Shown here in pieces: positions 24,101 through 35,709 of a stretch of 64,000 nucleotides of DNA (position 1 is the first letter of the stretch; every line of letters starts with the position of its first letter). The notes beneath the pieces were generated by a model, which did not search any database, was not told the origin of the DNA, and saw only the letters and a list, made by a program, of their open reading frames with translations. Location: contig OX485804.1 of the NCBI GenBank assembly GCA_950295325.1, forward strand, positions 68,238,033 to 68,302,032, written 5' to 3'. Both the position numbers and the translations under genes were made by a program. The stretch is from Polytrichum commune (lineage: Eukaryota; Streptophyta; Polytrichopsida; Polytrichales; Polytrichaceae).

Positions 24101-25095
24101 ATTCTAATTCTAAGTGCATCTAGATTTTCATACAACTCAACCCTAATGTGCTCATCCTAGAGACTCTTGATGATGATCTCAACCCTATTGCCAGCAGGCA
24201 GTATTCATTCTAGGATAGAAACATTTCTTTCAAGAACCAAACCCCGTTGAACACACGTAGAATCACAATCTGAACAGCGTGAACCAGGCTCTGAGAATGC
24301 CGCTACATAGCAGAGCAAAATCTAGTGCCCTAAACCAGCAATTACAAATGCCCAACACAAAGAAAACTCCTCATGGAAAGCATTCAGCACATTTCATCCA
24401 AAGTACTCTTCTTGGGCAATCGCAAGAAATGTAAGATACGTAGAACCGATTCCAATTCTCCGCACATCTAGATTTTCATGCAACTCAACCCTAGTGTGCA
24501 CACCCTAGAGACTCTTGACGATGATCTCTACCTACTGCCAGCAGGCAGTATTCATTCTAGGATTAAAACATTTCTTTCACGAAACAAACCCCGTTGAACA
24601 CACGTAGAATCACAATCTGAACAGCGTGAACCAGGCTCTGGGAATGCCGCTACATAGCAGAGCAGAATCTAGTGCCCTAAACCTGCAATTGCAAATGCTC
24701 AATACAAAAAAAAATCCCCATAGTAAGCATTTAGCACATTTCATCCAGAGTACTCTTCTTGTGAAATCGCAAGAAATGTAGCATGCGTAGAACCGATTTC
24801 AATCCTCATCACATCTAGATTTTCATGCAACTCAACCCTAATGTGCTCACCCTAGAGACTCTCGATGATGACCTCTACCTATTGCCAGTGGACAGTAATC
24901 ATTCTAGCATACAAACACGCTCCTCTGTGCCAGATGCACCACTCACACAGGACGATCCTTCCTCCACCTTTCTGATGAATTAGGCAGGTTTGGTGAATGC
25001 GAATCAAAGCTACGAAGAAGCCTTCTCGGGTGGAGAGAAAGAGCGTCACTTACCGAGCGGAGCAGAGAGACGGTGCGGCGTCCAAGAGCGGCCAT
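21193..25095 (-). CDS. Mitochondrial ATP synthase 24 kDa subunit (FAd)
   Basis: Seven exons on the minus strand: 25054-25095, 23328-23409, 22978-23125, 22512-22622, 22140-22286, 21674-21796 and 21193-21250. They sum to 711 nt, giving a 236-aa protein. Every junction is GT-AG and in phase. The first ~35 residues (MAALGRRTVSLLRS onward) are Arg/Ser/Ala-rich without acidic residues at the very start, as in a mitochondrial presequence. The mature part has the plant FAd pattern: GDDVVKAVF near residue 41, AAVKAYFDIQAKIRG, DVRTYLSIHRSLRRE, DPLMLEALDKVEKNIGKPLL, then a charged helix KLEEEAEYAAAKAELEELRH and a short acidic tail ending DLDHRAYL. Family members are about 240 aa, so it looks complete. 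FAd is a plant-specific peripheral subunit of the F1Fo ATP synthase in the inner mitochondrial membrane (Arabidopsis MGP1 type). The start is the only ATG giving this presequence, followed directly by a GTAAGT donor. Assignment is by remembered similarity. Confidence 0.92.
23636..23790 (+). repeat. SINE-like dispersed repeat in FAd intron 1
   Basis: It shares AAAGGTGA(A/G) ... CTTGAAC ... GGGTTCCCACA ... GTTGGTTGAAAA and GATTGGGTGG in order with the minus-strand copy at 8,925-9,115. It lies antisense to the host gene within its 1.64-kb first intron. Confidence 0.45.
23908..24916. repeat. Three ~343-bp tandem repeats in FAd intron 1
   Basis: Units begin at GAACACACGTAGAA at 23,908, 24,249 and 24,596 (spacing 341 and 347 bp). 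Each contains CAGAGCA(A/G)AATCTAGTGC, GCAAGAAATG and AGACTCTTGA(T/C)GATGATCTC-like blocks. Units 2 and 3 are closer to each other than to unit 1. The array makes up most of the intron. No ORF spans the units. Confidence 0.85.
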
Positions 25096-25330
25096 GGCTC
25101 TGTATGGCCTGGCGCAACGAAGGATTTCGCGAGAGAGCAGCGATCGATTGTAACACCGATCGGTCAGCGCGCGAGGGTTTGCGTTGCGATGCGGAAGAAG
25201 GCTAAGCCTGTCCTAGGGTCGCCTTCGGAGAGGGCGCTCTGCCACCGGGCCGGGTCCAGTCGCTGCCCCTTGCCCGGCCCGGCCTATTTTTCTCTCTATT
25301 TGTACCGCTCTAAAAAGAGCATCTCCACAG
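25096..25330 (-). promoter_or_regulatory. Probable FAd 5' leader and promoter region
   Basis: This is the GC-rich segment directly upstream of the FAd start codon. It has a GGGCCGGGC-type stretch at about 25,260-25,285 (minus strand) and CT-rich DNA before the ATG. No clear TATA box is positioned, which is common for housekeeping mitochondrial-protein genes. The plus-strand ORFs of 128 and 71 codons here are antisense shadows. Confidence 0.45.
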
Positions 25331-25344
25331 CCGCCGCCACATAT

Positions 25345-25830
25345 CCCTCCAACACTACACTAAATAGGATAGTTAGTGTTTGATTATATTAAATGTTGTT
25401 ACCACCCTACCCTCATAACATTATTCAGATCCATAACAATGTTATGTGGGAATGACAATATTCTATAGAATATTCCCATGCATTCAGTATTAATGTGGGA
25501 ATATTTTGTGGAATATTGTCATTCCCACATAACATTATTATAAATCTGAATAATGTTATGTTGCTCAACATTAATTTTCAATTCCTTGACAATTAGTGTT
25601 AGAAGCTATGCTAGAAGATATGTTGGAATTCTCCTCTTATCATTGTTCATATCCTTACTAACACTAAATACAAACATGTAACTTCCACACATTACCATAG
25701 TTGATATTTAGTGTTCGAGTTTACATTTAATGTTACTTACTTTCATAAGGTTATTGACATTTAGTGTATGCGTTCATATTTAGTGCATCAAACATTAAAT
25801 ATCATATTTAATGTATTGTAGAGGGAGCGA
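25345..25830 (+). mobile_element. TTTAGTGTT-family MITE interrupted by a palindromic MITE
   Basis: Collinear with 9,605-9,945: TTAGTGTTTGATTATATT, GTTGTTACCACCCTACCCT, GACAATTAGTGTTAGA, ACATTTAATGTT, ATCAAACATTAAATATCA. The ends are inverted versions of CACTAAATA...ATATTTA. Between the CCCTACCCT and CTCAACATTAA blocks it carries a 150-bp palindromic insert absent from the other copy. Confidence 0.65.
25410..25562. mobile_element. Nested palindromic MITE, ~150 bp
   Basis: CATAACATTATTCAGATC at the left is repeated inverted at the right (GATCTGAATAATGTTATG-like). A second inverted block, GTTATGTGGGAATGACAATA, continues inward. Almost the whole insert can fold into one hairpin. It splits the MITE at 25,345-25,830. 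Confidence 0.7.
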
Positions 25831-26050
25831 ATGTTAAGCTTAATGATCACCACCACATCTCCCTCTACACCAGTCAATCAACTAACGTAGATTTAGAGGC
25901 GTTTGTCTAAATAATAAATTTGGCACACTAAATAATCATGTTTGTATGGGTGTAAAATTAGCATGGGTCACACTAATTTTCTAGTCAAGGTAAGATTAAT
26001 GTGGGCGTGGATCCAAGACTCTAGGTTTTCTCCTAAGGGTAAGTTCCTAG

Positions 26051-26208
26051 TGGAATCTACATTTTCGCTAGAATCCGGTGGGTGAGCGGCCTAAATGGAA
26101 ACTACAAGTGGAATCTACATGTCCAGTAGAATCCAGTGGGTGAGCGACCTACATGGAATCTACGTTTCCACTAGAATCAAGTGAGCGAGTGGCCTACATG
26201 GAAACTAA
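26051..26208 (+). repeat. Three short tandem repeats, 45-58 bp
   Basis: Units start TGGAATCTAC at 26,051, 26,109 and 26,154. Each continues with CTAGAATC and (G/A)GTGAGCG(G/A). The repeat is non-coding. Confidence 0.8.
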
Positions 26209-26865
26209 ACCTAAGTACATGATCATTTTTAATCAATACATTGAATATTAGTTATAAGACAAAAGAGCACAAAATAAAATACCGTAGACAGCTCCCTATT
26301 TCATCTTTCCATGTGCAAGAATGTAGTTTCCACGTCGGATGCAAGTGGGTCATGGCGAATGCAAGCATGACACGTGGCAAATTTTGTGGGGTAAATAATA
26401 GAGAGCCCTCTACAGTAATCACCCACTTTAATTTTCTAAAAAAACAATCAACGTGATCCACAATAATTTCTACTATAAATATAGTGTGGGCTCTAGACAT
26501 TTATTGTGGCCCACATTAATAGGACTTGTTTGTTTTTTCACATTGAGGTCTCACAAGCTGTGGCATGTATGGGATGTGCTTGGTACCGTTTATCAAATCC
26601 ATTTTACTAATTCCTTATAGATATGCTAAAAGGATAAGAACAAAGACAATTATAATTCTACTATCGTGATATAATTATTGTGACATATTATTTTTTTCAA
26701 TGATGAAGAGTGGTAAATTCACAAAGGATCAATTTTAAAAGTGTGATATGTATGCATACATGAATTAAAATTTAAAGTAGACATGTATACAAGGGGTTTT
26801 AGAAGAATCCTATGAACGGATGTTCTCTGAATAATTTACAAAGAGTGCATCCTATGGGTCGCCTT

Positions 26866-27615
26866 TTTACTACACTAAATACCCGGGGAGTGCACTTAAA
26901 GTTAAGATTAGGAATACACGTGAATGCGTTTTAATGGCATACCCCCTACAATACTTGGCCTTAAAATAGTTTTTAAATTAATAATTTTTAAGTGCCAAAT
27001 CATTACATATATATCTATCACTTGGTATAAATTTCAGGACGAAAAGTTTTAAAAAAATATTTTAAAAAATGATAGAAGTTTGAACTAAAATGCGTTGTTT
27101 TTTGCTTCAAAAATAAATTTAAAATTATTGTTTTATTATTGTTTTCTGAAATTTATAGAACAAGAACTTTAGATTGTGTTTAACAACTTCATATTTTTTT
27201 ACAATTTTTAGATGTTTTTTTAGTACATACATAGGGGGGTCAAAAGTACGCACTCACATGATTCCTAGTCTTAACTTTAAGTGCACTCCCCGAGACTAAA
27301 TAGTGTATACAATGTCATATGGCATTTTATGTGACTGTGGTAACTTTTCTATTGACAATTCTTATGAATAAGTTTGCGAATATTGTCATCCCAGATTTTA
27401 CAAGTATGATATATTATGCATCCTCAAATTCTGTAATAAAATATCATCATGGATGATTGACATTTGGATGAAAAATAACCTAATAAGTGACAATAATTGC
27501 AACTTTGTAAATCTAAACTGCCAATTGTTTGTTTTACAAGGAGTGATAAAGAATGTTACGTTTACATTTTAGTGTTGGTGACACTAAATACAATATATAG
27601 TGTGGAGCTTCCCTC
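26866..27615 (+). mobile_element. MITE of the CATATGGCATTTTATGT family, split by a second MITE
   Basis: CTACACTAAATA at 26,870 continues after the insert as GTGTATACAATGTCATATGG at 27,303. The element ends near GTTGGTGACACTAAATACAA and TATAGTGTGG at about 27,610. Relatives lie at 16,080-16,345 (reverse) and 62,458-62,800. Confidence 0.55.
26882..27294. mobile_element. hAT-like MITE, 413 bp, TSD ACTAAATA
   Basis: The TIR begins CCCGGGGAGTGCACTTAAAG at the left and is inverted at the right end (...GTGCACTCCCCGAG). It runs about 38 bp with few mismatches. The 8-bp TSD ACTAAATA is at 26,874-26,881 and 27,295-27,302. An 8-bp TSD points to the hAT superfamily, although the terminal bases are not the usual CA...TG. 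It is nested inside another MITE. Confidence 0.8.
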
Positions 27616-30600
27616 CTCCATTTGCCAAATGAAGTTCAAACATTGACAGGAATCATGGCTAATCTCTTGGTTATAGCTTGGGAATCAAAACACGGCACCG
27701 ACATGATGGTTTCATGAGATAGCTAAGCTGATACATGTGCAATTAGGCTGCCTTTACACTAATGTATTGACATTCCACACTATTTTAAACATTTATTACC
27801 ACAATAATAAAATATACAATAGCTATTTTAATATTGAACTTGTTATACAGTTGAATAAACAAAATTATAAGTTTTTGCAATTGGAATTTGATCCAATAAC
27901 ATTTGCATGGGTAAAGAGGCAACCCATTTGCAAAGGCAACGTGATTGCACATTTATTTATGTACTTGAGATTGGAAGGTGGAGCATAGGGAGAGCACATG
28001 CTAATATACATTTCAAACCTCAAAGCATTAAATAAGACCCTATCTTTTGTCGCACTGTGTTTTCTAGTGGAACGCCAATTAACCCCCCCCCTTTGGCCCA
28101 ATCCGGATACTTATCTTCATCGGACAATTATATTTGAGTTACATGTTGTTTAGTGTGGATCTTAGAACGGACACCAAAAAACGCATGTTTAAATGAGATT
28201 AGACTAGGTACTCAAATCTTGTTAACCATTATAAGTTCAATAGTCAACATAATTGGAATTTGGGGAGGCGTGAGGGAGGCATACTTGGTTGTTTCATGGA
28301 TCCAACAACATGACATGGGAGCTCAAAACATTTCACACATTCGTGCCACATTTGTGGATCCAAGAGAAACCATTCTCCAAAAATCCAAGTTGACAATAAT
28401 GACAAACATCAAAAACCAACCACTTAAGTCATGTTTGCATTAGTTTCATGTTATCCCCTATAATAATAATATGCAATGTTGGGCAATCCAACATGAATTT
28501 GAGCCCATTGGCCCTACCATGCTCAAGGATCCCCTTGGTGCAGGGTGGGGTTTATTACCTACCTTTCAGTGGGTGGGCTCTTGGTTTATCCGTCAAGTAG
28601 AGCAAAGTTTCCGCGGTCGGGAATCAAACCACTAACCCCTCCGTTCGGATTAGGGTACCTCTCCAATGTCATCCAATAGTTTAGGGTCATCTCGGAACAT
28701 GTTATACCCAACATTCTATACAATATTCATTAGTTTTCTTACTCTCATAACGTAATGTTAGTGAAAGTAATTCAGGAATATATAATTCATGAATATATTC
28801 CAAAAACTTCCCGGGCACTGGGCACAACCGTCGGCAATAGTCTTGCGTAAGTATCCCATTCGAGTCTTGCTTACCAAAGCCAATGGCACTTTAGTTTGGA
28901 TTAAGGATATCATCTCACAAACCATTGACTGCAATTTTTTTTAAATAATAGATTTTGGAAACACTAAAACTTTATCCATGTAATTCCATTGCAGAGGTTT
29001 CCAAGGCAATTGTCAATACCCAAATGTAGGCATCATTCACAATAAGTGACGTGCAATAGTCTCAACACAATATTTTAATGATTTGTACTTAATCAAATCG
29101 AAGTTACCTTAGACCATAGACTGAATAACTACCAATGTCTTGTATATATTTGCATAAGAGCACAAAACTCATTTAGCAAGTAATATCATCTCACAGGAAT
29201 ACAAACTCACAACTTATGCCCATCACTTTGTAGGCAATGGCTTTAGTGACAGAATAAATATCCTTACTTGTCTTCCAATTAGTCATGTGGATCAAGACAA
29301 AAGTTTTATGAAGACAATGATCTCCACAATTTACTTCAAAAAAACTACAATCTCCAGTTCTTCCATCTAGGGTATACATACACTTTGCAAGATCAATCCA
29401 TGATCTTATCGAATGTGTAAGGCCATAGCTTGGTTACTATAGTTAGCTTTTTGGTTACAAAACAAAACCCAGGGAAACAATCAGGGAAGACTCAAAAGGT
29501 GATTCATATAACATCTAGGTGTCTTAGACAAGGTTTGTTAGGTAAAACACCAGGTTATAACATTTCATTTCAAGGTAGGTGTGATAATTGGGTTACGGGT
29601 ACGGGATAAAAAACGCTAAAAACCACTCGATGTCAGTACATGCAAATGTGACAGTCTCTCACCTCACTCTACTATCCCAGTCAATTGTCTGGCAGTGAGT
29701 TCATTTTAATTGGACCAAGTGCGGTGCACAAGCATAGGCACAGCCATAGTCCATAGTCTTGTATAAGTAACTCGAATCCGTCTCATTTCCAAAGCCAAGG
29801 CCACTTTGGTATTGCAATAGCCTCTTGTTAATTAATTCAACTTTAATGTAGCTAGAGAGCTGCGTACCAAATTCATTTAATTATGCGCACATTTTCAAGG
29901 TCATGGGTACACAAGCCTTACCAGTCTATGCTGAAATGAAACGGTTGAACAATCTCTCAACCCTTCGTGGCCAAAGGTTTTATTTACGCCACAACAACCT
30001 TCTCTTAGATAATGAGAACCCGAAGCTTTATCAACATTGAATCTCACAGGTACAGGGCATTCAATCCGACACTACCAAACCATTGCCGATTTCTCACGAG
30101 ATAAAGACTTGGTGTCACAGAATCCGAGACTGCAATGAAATCACACTGCTTCAGACGTAACTTCTCTTCCACACAGAACTCCCAATCGAAATTATTCACA
30201 GAAGTACTCACGGTAAGATTAATTCCCAGTGCATTCACCCTGGTTACAGATATTCAACTTTACAATAATCATATGTTCACAAAAGACTTCAGCAATTACG
30301 AGGCACAAAGTTCCCAAGGATAAATAGTAGTTTTTCATGGGGCTATCCCGGCCAGCACTACTCTCTTTTCCCCAGCCTTTTATATGCTTTTCACTACAAA
30401 GGTGACAACTCTTCCTATCATACCATAATCTCCACAATTCTCCCTTTTTCTATATCTCCTAGACTATGGCCTGTCATTTCACACCGGAGTCACCTAACTA
30501 GTTCTGTTTTACCCTTCTTTACATTTCGTTTCCATTTTGACTGAAAACAATCAAAAAATGTATTCCACAGTTACATGGAGAAAATGAAATAAAATAAAAT

Positions 30601-32911
30601 AAACTCTCTTTGGGCTAAAAAAATATCTATATTAAAATTAATTAAAATTAAATTCTTATGCTCTCTACCCCTTTCCTATATATCATATTAATGGGCACAT
30701 GTCCATCCTAACTTACTTATGTGTCTCTTTCAATTAGGCTATAGTCCTTTCACTTCTTACTTCTTGATATCCCACGTGTATAGCATCTTCATACTTACTC
30801 ATTTGAAGTTTCTAGTTCATATACAAACATGTTTACATTGGAAGCCTACTTAATGAAAAAAACAAACAAAATCAACATAACACCTCCATAAGAGTTTTTA
30901 CCTCCACCCCCGAATATACACAATATTGTGAATGCTATTATTTTCACCCTATTTGGGCAAATATGAAAGGTAAGTAATGTGACATTTGGAATTCATGCCT
31001 GACATACTAAAAAATTATAATCCATTTTTTGAGATTATTTTCAGTTGAAGTGACCACCAACCTACATGCATGCTTTACCCGCATGTATCCTTAGGGTGCT
31101 TATAACATTACTTGGCTCTAGGGTTCTACACCCATAATGTCATGAAATTATGATGGAATTATGCGCCCCTTATGTTGGGCCACTTCTCACAAAATGAACA
31201 ATATTCAGCCTAAATATTGTTGATTTTGTGTAGGGAAAACCAACAATTGGGTTGGCACCTTCATTTCTCATTAAAAAAAACTTGTATGAATTTTTAATAT
31301 GAACTTCCTAATTAGCTGGTAGCAATGCTTGTCTAGGATTAGGTGGCATCATGACTAGCTTGGTTGGAACATTCATGCTAGTGTTGGGGTCCTCCATATA
31401 TAAAATATTCACCCCCACTAGGATGAATAATGTTGTGCTCAAGGATTAATATACAAAATCGTGAGTAATATTCCAAAACAATAGACTCTTTAGACCAATT
31501 CTACATGAGTGCTCATGGGTCCCTTTCTCTCCTCCAACCATAAAGTGTTTTCAAGTACCAATTTACAATCGTATCGTGGAAGATCGTATCATATCAAAGA
31601 ATTCAAAATTACCATCAAAGATAGATGGTTTCGATTGGTTAGGATTGGCACCGTTATTTAAGGGAGGGGGGAACCTATCATGGTTTGGAAAAAGAGATTC
31701 TTTGGAAATCAAAAGAGAAATAGAATATTCGAAGTTAATTCGTGAGAAACCATATACTGTGGACATTAAAAATCAATGTCATGTGTACATGATTGACGTC
31801 TTATAAACCACTGCACATAATTTTTGTGATTGTAGGATGACTCTTATATCATGGATTTTCTCCATTGGGATCATCAACACCATGAAAGTAAAACTTGGAT
31901 ACAAAAGACTTTGGAGACCCCTTGATTGGTAGCACAAGATCTTTGGGGAAAAAAATTCATCCACACTTAACAAATTCTCTATAATATAGGATAAATAACA
32001 AATTCGTAAGTGAATTATTATACCTCATAATCAAATGCAATATGCCTCAACCAAACTCTTTGTTTTCCAACATGTATCATACCAAAGTGTTCGTGGAAAA
32101 TGTCAACTACAACTATGAGAGCATACATGCTTGCAAGAATGAATTTGTGTTGTTTCAAGGAGATACATATAAATATACGAAAAAATATATAGTTTGCGAT
32201 GCTAGTCGATTTAAGGCGCATGGAAAGTTACAAGTGTCAGTCAATGTCTTGAAACATTTTCTCTTTGAAATTGAGTTGGTTGGATGATACAAATCGCCTT
32301 AAATTGTCCAAATATTGAGGTAGCTTTATTTGAACAAATTGATTAATGATAAAATACATGGTGTACATGACTCATTGGCATGGTACACAATTGATACAAA
32401 ATACCTCTCATTTGGTAGAGGTTCTAGAAATATTCCAATGACATTGTCAATAGATGAATTCAATAATTTCTCGTCCCTTACGTGCCAGTGGTCATCATGA
32501 CCAATATTTATATTTGCATATGACTTGCCACCTTGGATGATCACGAAGCGATTTTTTGTCATATCCGTTATGTTCATTCCAAGGAAACATTCACCAAATG
32601 GGAGAATATTGATATATACATAAAGCCAATTATAAACAAACTAAAGAAGCTTTGATGGCCATGTCTGTGGGCAGGCAACTATAGTATAGCTCCAAAACTT
32701 ACACAACGATTTAGACTCAAAAGGTGTTTGATATGGTGAATTCATAATTGGCCGGGGTATGCTATCTAGAATGATATACGTGGGCTATGCTGGTTGATTG
32801 GGAACGAAATAAAATCACTAGCGCAACCTACTAGGCTAATAACAACCGAGATATTGGAACAAACAATCAAATACAAGTTTTGGTTGGCAGTTAGCAATGT
32901 CGCAGGTAGCA
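27616..32911. other. Gene-free AT-rich stretch with dispersed repeats
   Basis: It contains C9 at 28,083-28,091, a partial copy of the 6.59-kb element (28,100-28,260), and a possible reverse B box GGGAATCAAACC at 28,627. It also holds a direct dispersed pair (28,813-28,910 and 29,718-29,825, motif TACCAAAGCCAATGGCACTTT against TTCCAAAGCCAAGGCCACTTT). Short open frames at 31,576-31,806 and 32,042-32,287 (plus) show no motif I recognise and no splice context. No gene is supported. Confidence 0.5.
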
Positions 32912-34893
32912 CACGGGTAGATCACTCTAAGGCATTTTTGTGCATCACGTGCGGCTGGGGTTTTTAATTTTGGGGCTATTTACCTTCAAGGGTTGAATTA
33001 AAGCCTCCCTATAATTACTTAAATTTCAAAAATGGCCCATTTGTTTGCACACTTCCATTACTTATATTGTCCAAGTAACTGCAAATTTTTGTACTATTTA
33101 TTCCTTTTAACGACGACGCGTTCCCTTTTCATCTATTTTTGGACAGACGGAAATCCCAATTATCATCCATCCCCGTGAGTCTTAAACCCATTTACATACC
33201 TGTGAGGCCAAACCCACCACCCTTAAGCGTCTTAGTCCGGGTGATGGTTTTGAGAATCACATGAGTCATACCAAAACTCGTGGTAACATGAAATGTAACT
33301 TCCATCTCAATGAGCTCCCACCTTACTTAAAGTCATGATGTTTTATTAATGCTAACCTCTTGAATAGGTAGGGCATTGGCCTTCTCAAGGGTCCAACCCG
33401 CGGCCTTGGCTACACATGCCCTTAAGGATATTCCTCTTGAAACCTTGGCCCTGGCCAAGGTTTCCTCATCGGTGCTCTTGACCTCAGTGAGGCTATGGCT
33501 TGTCGACTCCATGAGGCAATTAAGTTTCTAGTGTCTTAATTCCCACTCGTCAACCAAAGGCCATTCTCCTTGTGTGGGGCCAACAACCCACCCTCGTGCT
33601 TTACAACAATATTAGCACGTCAATTTATTCCATGACAAGATACAAGTGTTAAAAAACACTTCTCTCTCTTATCAATATCTTAGCATTTTCCATAGCAAAT
33701 CCTCTCCAAATTCACTCCACAGCTCACTCCCTAATGTCACCACCCGCCAACATAAGATTTTCTTAACTGTAGTTCTAATACTAATCCTCCTATCTTCCTA
33801 AATTCTAACTTAGCTACCTACCAAATCCCTAACCTAGCTCCCTCCTAACCCAAACATTGATGGCCCTTACTCCTTGTTGCGACCTCCATCCCAGCTCTCT
33901 GCTGGCCGAACAGTAACCTCGCCGGCTTAACCCAACTCTCTGCTGGCCGAACCAGTAGCCTTGCCGGCTTAACCCAGCTCTCTGCTGGCCGAACCAGTAG
34001 CCTTACCGTCTTAACCATAATTAAACAAAATCTATATCTAATCAACACAACTAAAACTATATCTATATCTAATTAACACAACTAAATATTGTGACTAAAC
34101 ACTACAAACTAAAGACTATATATTGAACACTATAAACTAAACCATAAAAACTAACTTTGCAACCGGTTGGCCCCGGTTCTCCGCCAAGAGAACTTGCACT
34201 CCTCCGTGCCTCCCTTGGCTCCACACACATCCACACCCACGTCCACACGGAACACCAAGGGAGAAAAAAAAGAAAAAGAAGAGAGAGCCAAGAAGATAAT
34301 GGAAGAGGGAAGGGAAGAGGTGAGTGCCCCCCAAGCCCACAAGCCCCCTTGATCCTCTCCTACTTAGTAGGCTCTTATCCTATCCACTAACCCTTCATCC
34401 CCCTAAACCAACAAGGACACGTTCTAATTCAAACAATTAACTCAAAGGCTCTTCCTCTTGCCTCCTCAACACTACTCCTCTAATCAAAACATTCCCTAAT
34501 TCCACTAAACCCCTAATTAACCACACCAAATGGCTTAAGGCCTAAACATAAACCCACATCACTCTTTTTATACTTTTGATTATTTTAATAACACTCCAAA
34601 TGCAATTCTAAATAGATTCTAAACCTAAAACAAATATGAGCACTCATTTTGGGCTCATAATATCATACTAAACATACGTTCTAGGATCCTTATCTTCAAC
34701 CCCTATATTAATTTTATAAAAAAATAATGTCCCACGTTTTATGTCCATCTAACTTACTTATAATGGGATTGTCTACATTTAATGGCCCCTTCATTACTTG
34801 GAATTCCTTTATAATTTTTATTTCAAATGATTTTAATCCTCTCTATATTATGCCACACGTCGTTTTTAAAATGCACTAAGTGATCTACCCGTG
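32912..34893. mobile_element. hAT-like non-autonomous element, 1,982 bp, TSD AGGTAGCA
   Basis: The left end CACGGGTAGATCACTCTAAG pairs with the inverted right end ...TTAGTGATCTACCCGTG. The 8-bp TSD AGGTAGCA is at 32,904-32,911 and 34,894-34,901. It has no transposase. The CT-rich interior includes a 42-bp tandem repeat at 33,891-34,015 and resembles no repeat elsewhere in the window, so it may be acquired host DNA. Its ORFs (for example minus 33,845-34,048) are products of the tandem repeat. Confidence 0.8.
33891..34015. repeat. 42-bp tandem repeat, three copies
   Basis: CTCTCTGCTGGCCGAACCAG recurs at about 33,894, 33,935 and 33,977 with GCCGGCTTAACCCA between copies. On the minus strand it would read as a 14-residue peptide repeat, but no wider gene supports translation. 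Confidence 0.85.
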
Positions 34894-34909
34894 AGGTAGC
34901 ATACTAAAT

Positions 34910-35709
34910 CCGTCTCAGTAGCACGGTGTGAAAATGAGATCATGTTGTTTGGACATGCCATATTTTAAGATGAATATGTTATGTTTTAACACTTCATAGC
35001 ATTAAAATTTATTATAGGTACATGAAATTTTAGAACACACAATATTATAAATCCAGAGCATATGCACGGGTCCATATAATTCCAACTCTTCGACAAGATG
35101 TATCATCAAATATGATATCACATCTAAAAAACTAGAGAGTTATTAAAGGGAGTTGCAACAATATTTATTATGATACCCCACTAAAGAGATATTGCACATA
35201 AGTATATGCTTTTGAATTATACATCATCCTAACCACTTTGCATATATACATTAGTAATCAACAAATGTGCAATTTCAAGCTTAATATTTGACGTGAGTTA
35301 TAATAAGATTTTGTAGTCATGTTGATGATAACATCATTCAGTAGTATCATAATAGAGTGCAAATAAAAAAATTGAGAACATGACAAAATAATTAGAATGA
35401 TGTGCAGTTCAAAAGTATATACTCATATGTAATATCTCTTAAATGAATGTCATAATAGATGATATTGCAACTCCTTATAGTACCACCCTAATTTCTTTGA
35501 TGTGATGTCACATTTGATGATGCATTTTGTCAAAAAGTTGGAATTGTGCGGACTCGTGTATACGCAGTAAATTTATAGTATTGTGTGCTACAAAATTTCA
35601 TGTAACTACAATATTTCTCTATGCTATAGAATGTCAAAATATATTCGCCTTAAAATATGGCAGGTCGAAAAAACATGATCTTCATTTCACACTGTGCTAT
35701 TGAGATGGG
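34910..35709. mobile_element. Long-TIR element, ~800 bp
   Basis: The left arm (34,910-35,160) and right arm (35,465-35,709) are inverted copies of about 250 bp. Shared blocks from the outside in include CGTCTCAGTAGCAC (CCCATCTCAATAGCAC on the other arm), GCCATATTTTAAG, ATGAAATTTT, CACACAATA and GGAGTTGCAA. It lies directly beside the preceding hAT-like element. No TSD or ORF is found. Confidence 0.7.

Noticed and set aside
25094-25153. Plus-strand ATG GCT CTG TAT reading frame at the FAd start
   Set aside because: It is the reverse strand of FAd exon 1 and its leader. The minus-strand reading has a GTAAGT donor and continues through six more in-phase exons.
24997-25383. 128-codon plus-strand ORF
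   Set aside because: Antisense to the FAd promoter and leader. No motif, and the composition explains its openness.
28600-28660. tRNA gene on the minus strand
   Set aside because: A B-box-like GGTTTGATTCCC is present, but no acceptor stem or anticodon arm can be drawn. At most a SINE remnant.
31576-32287. Two plus-strand ORFs of 76 and 81 codons as gene exons
   Set aside because: Coding-like in places, but no recognised family, no consistent splice sites, and stops between them.
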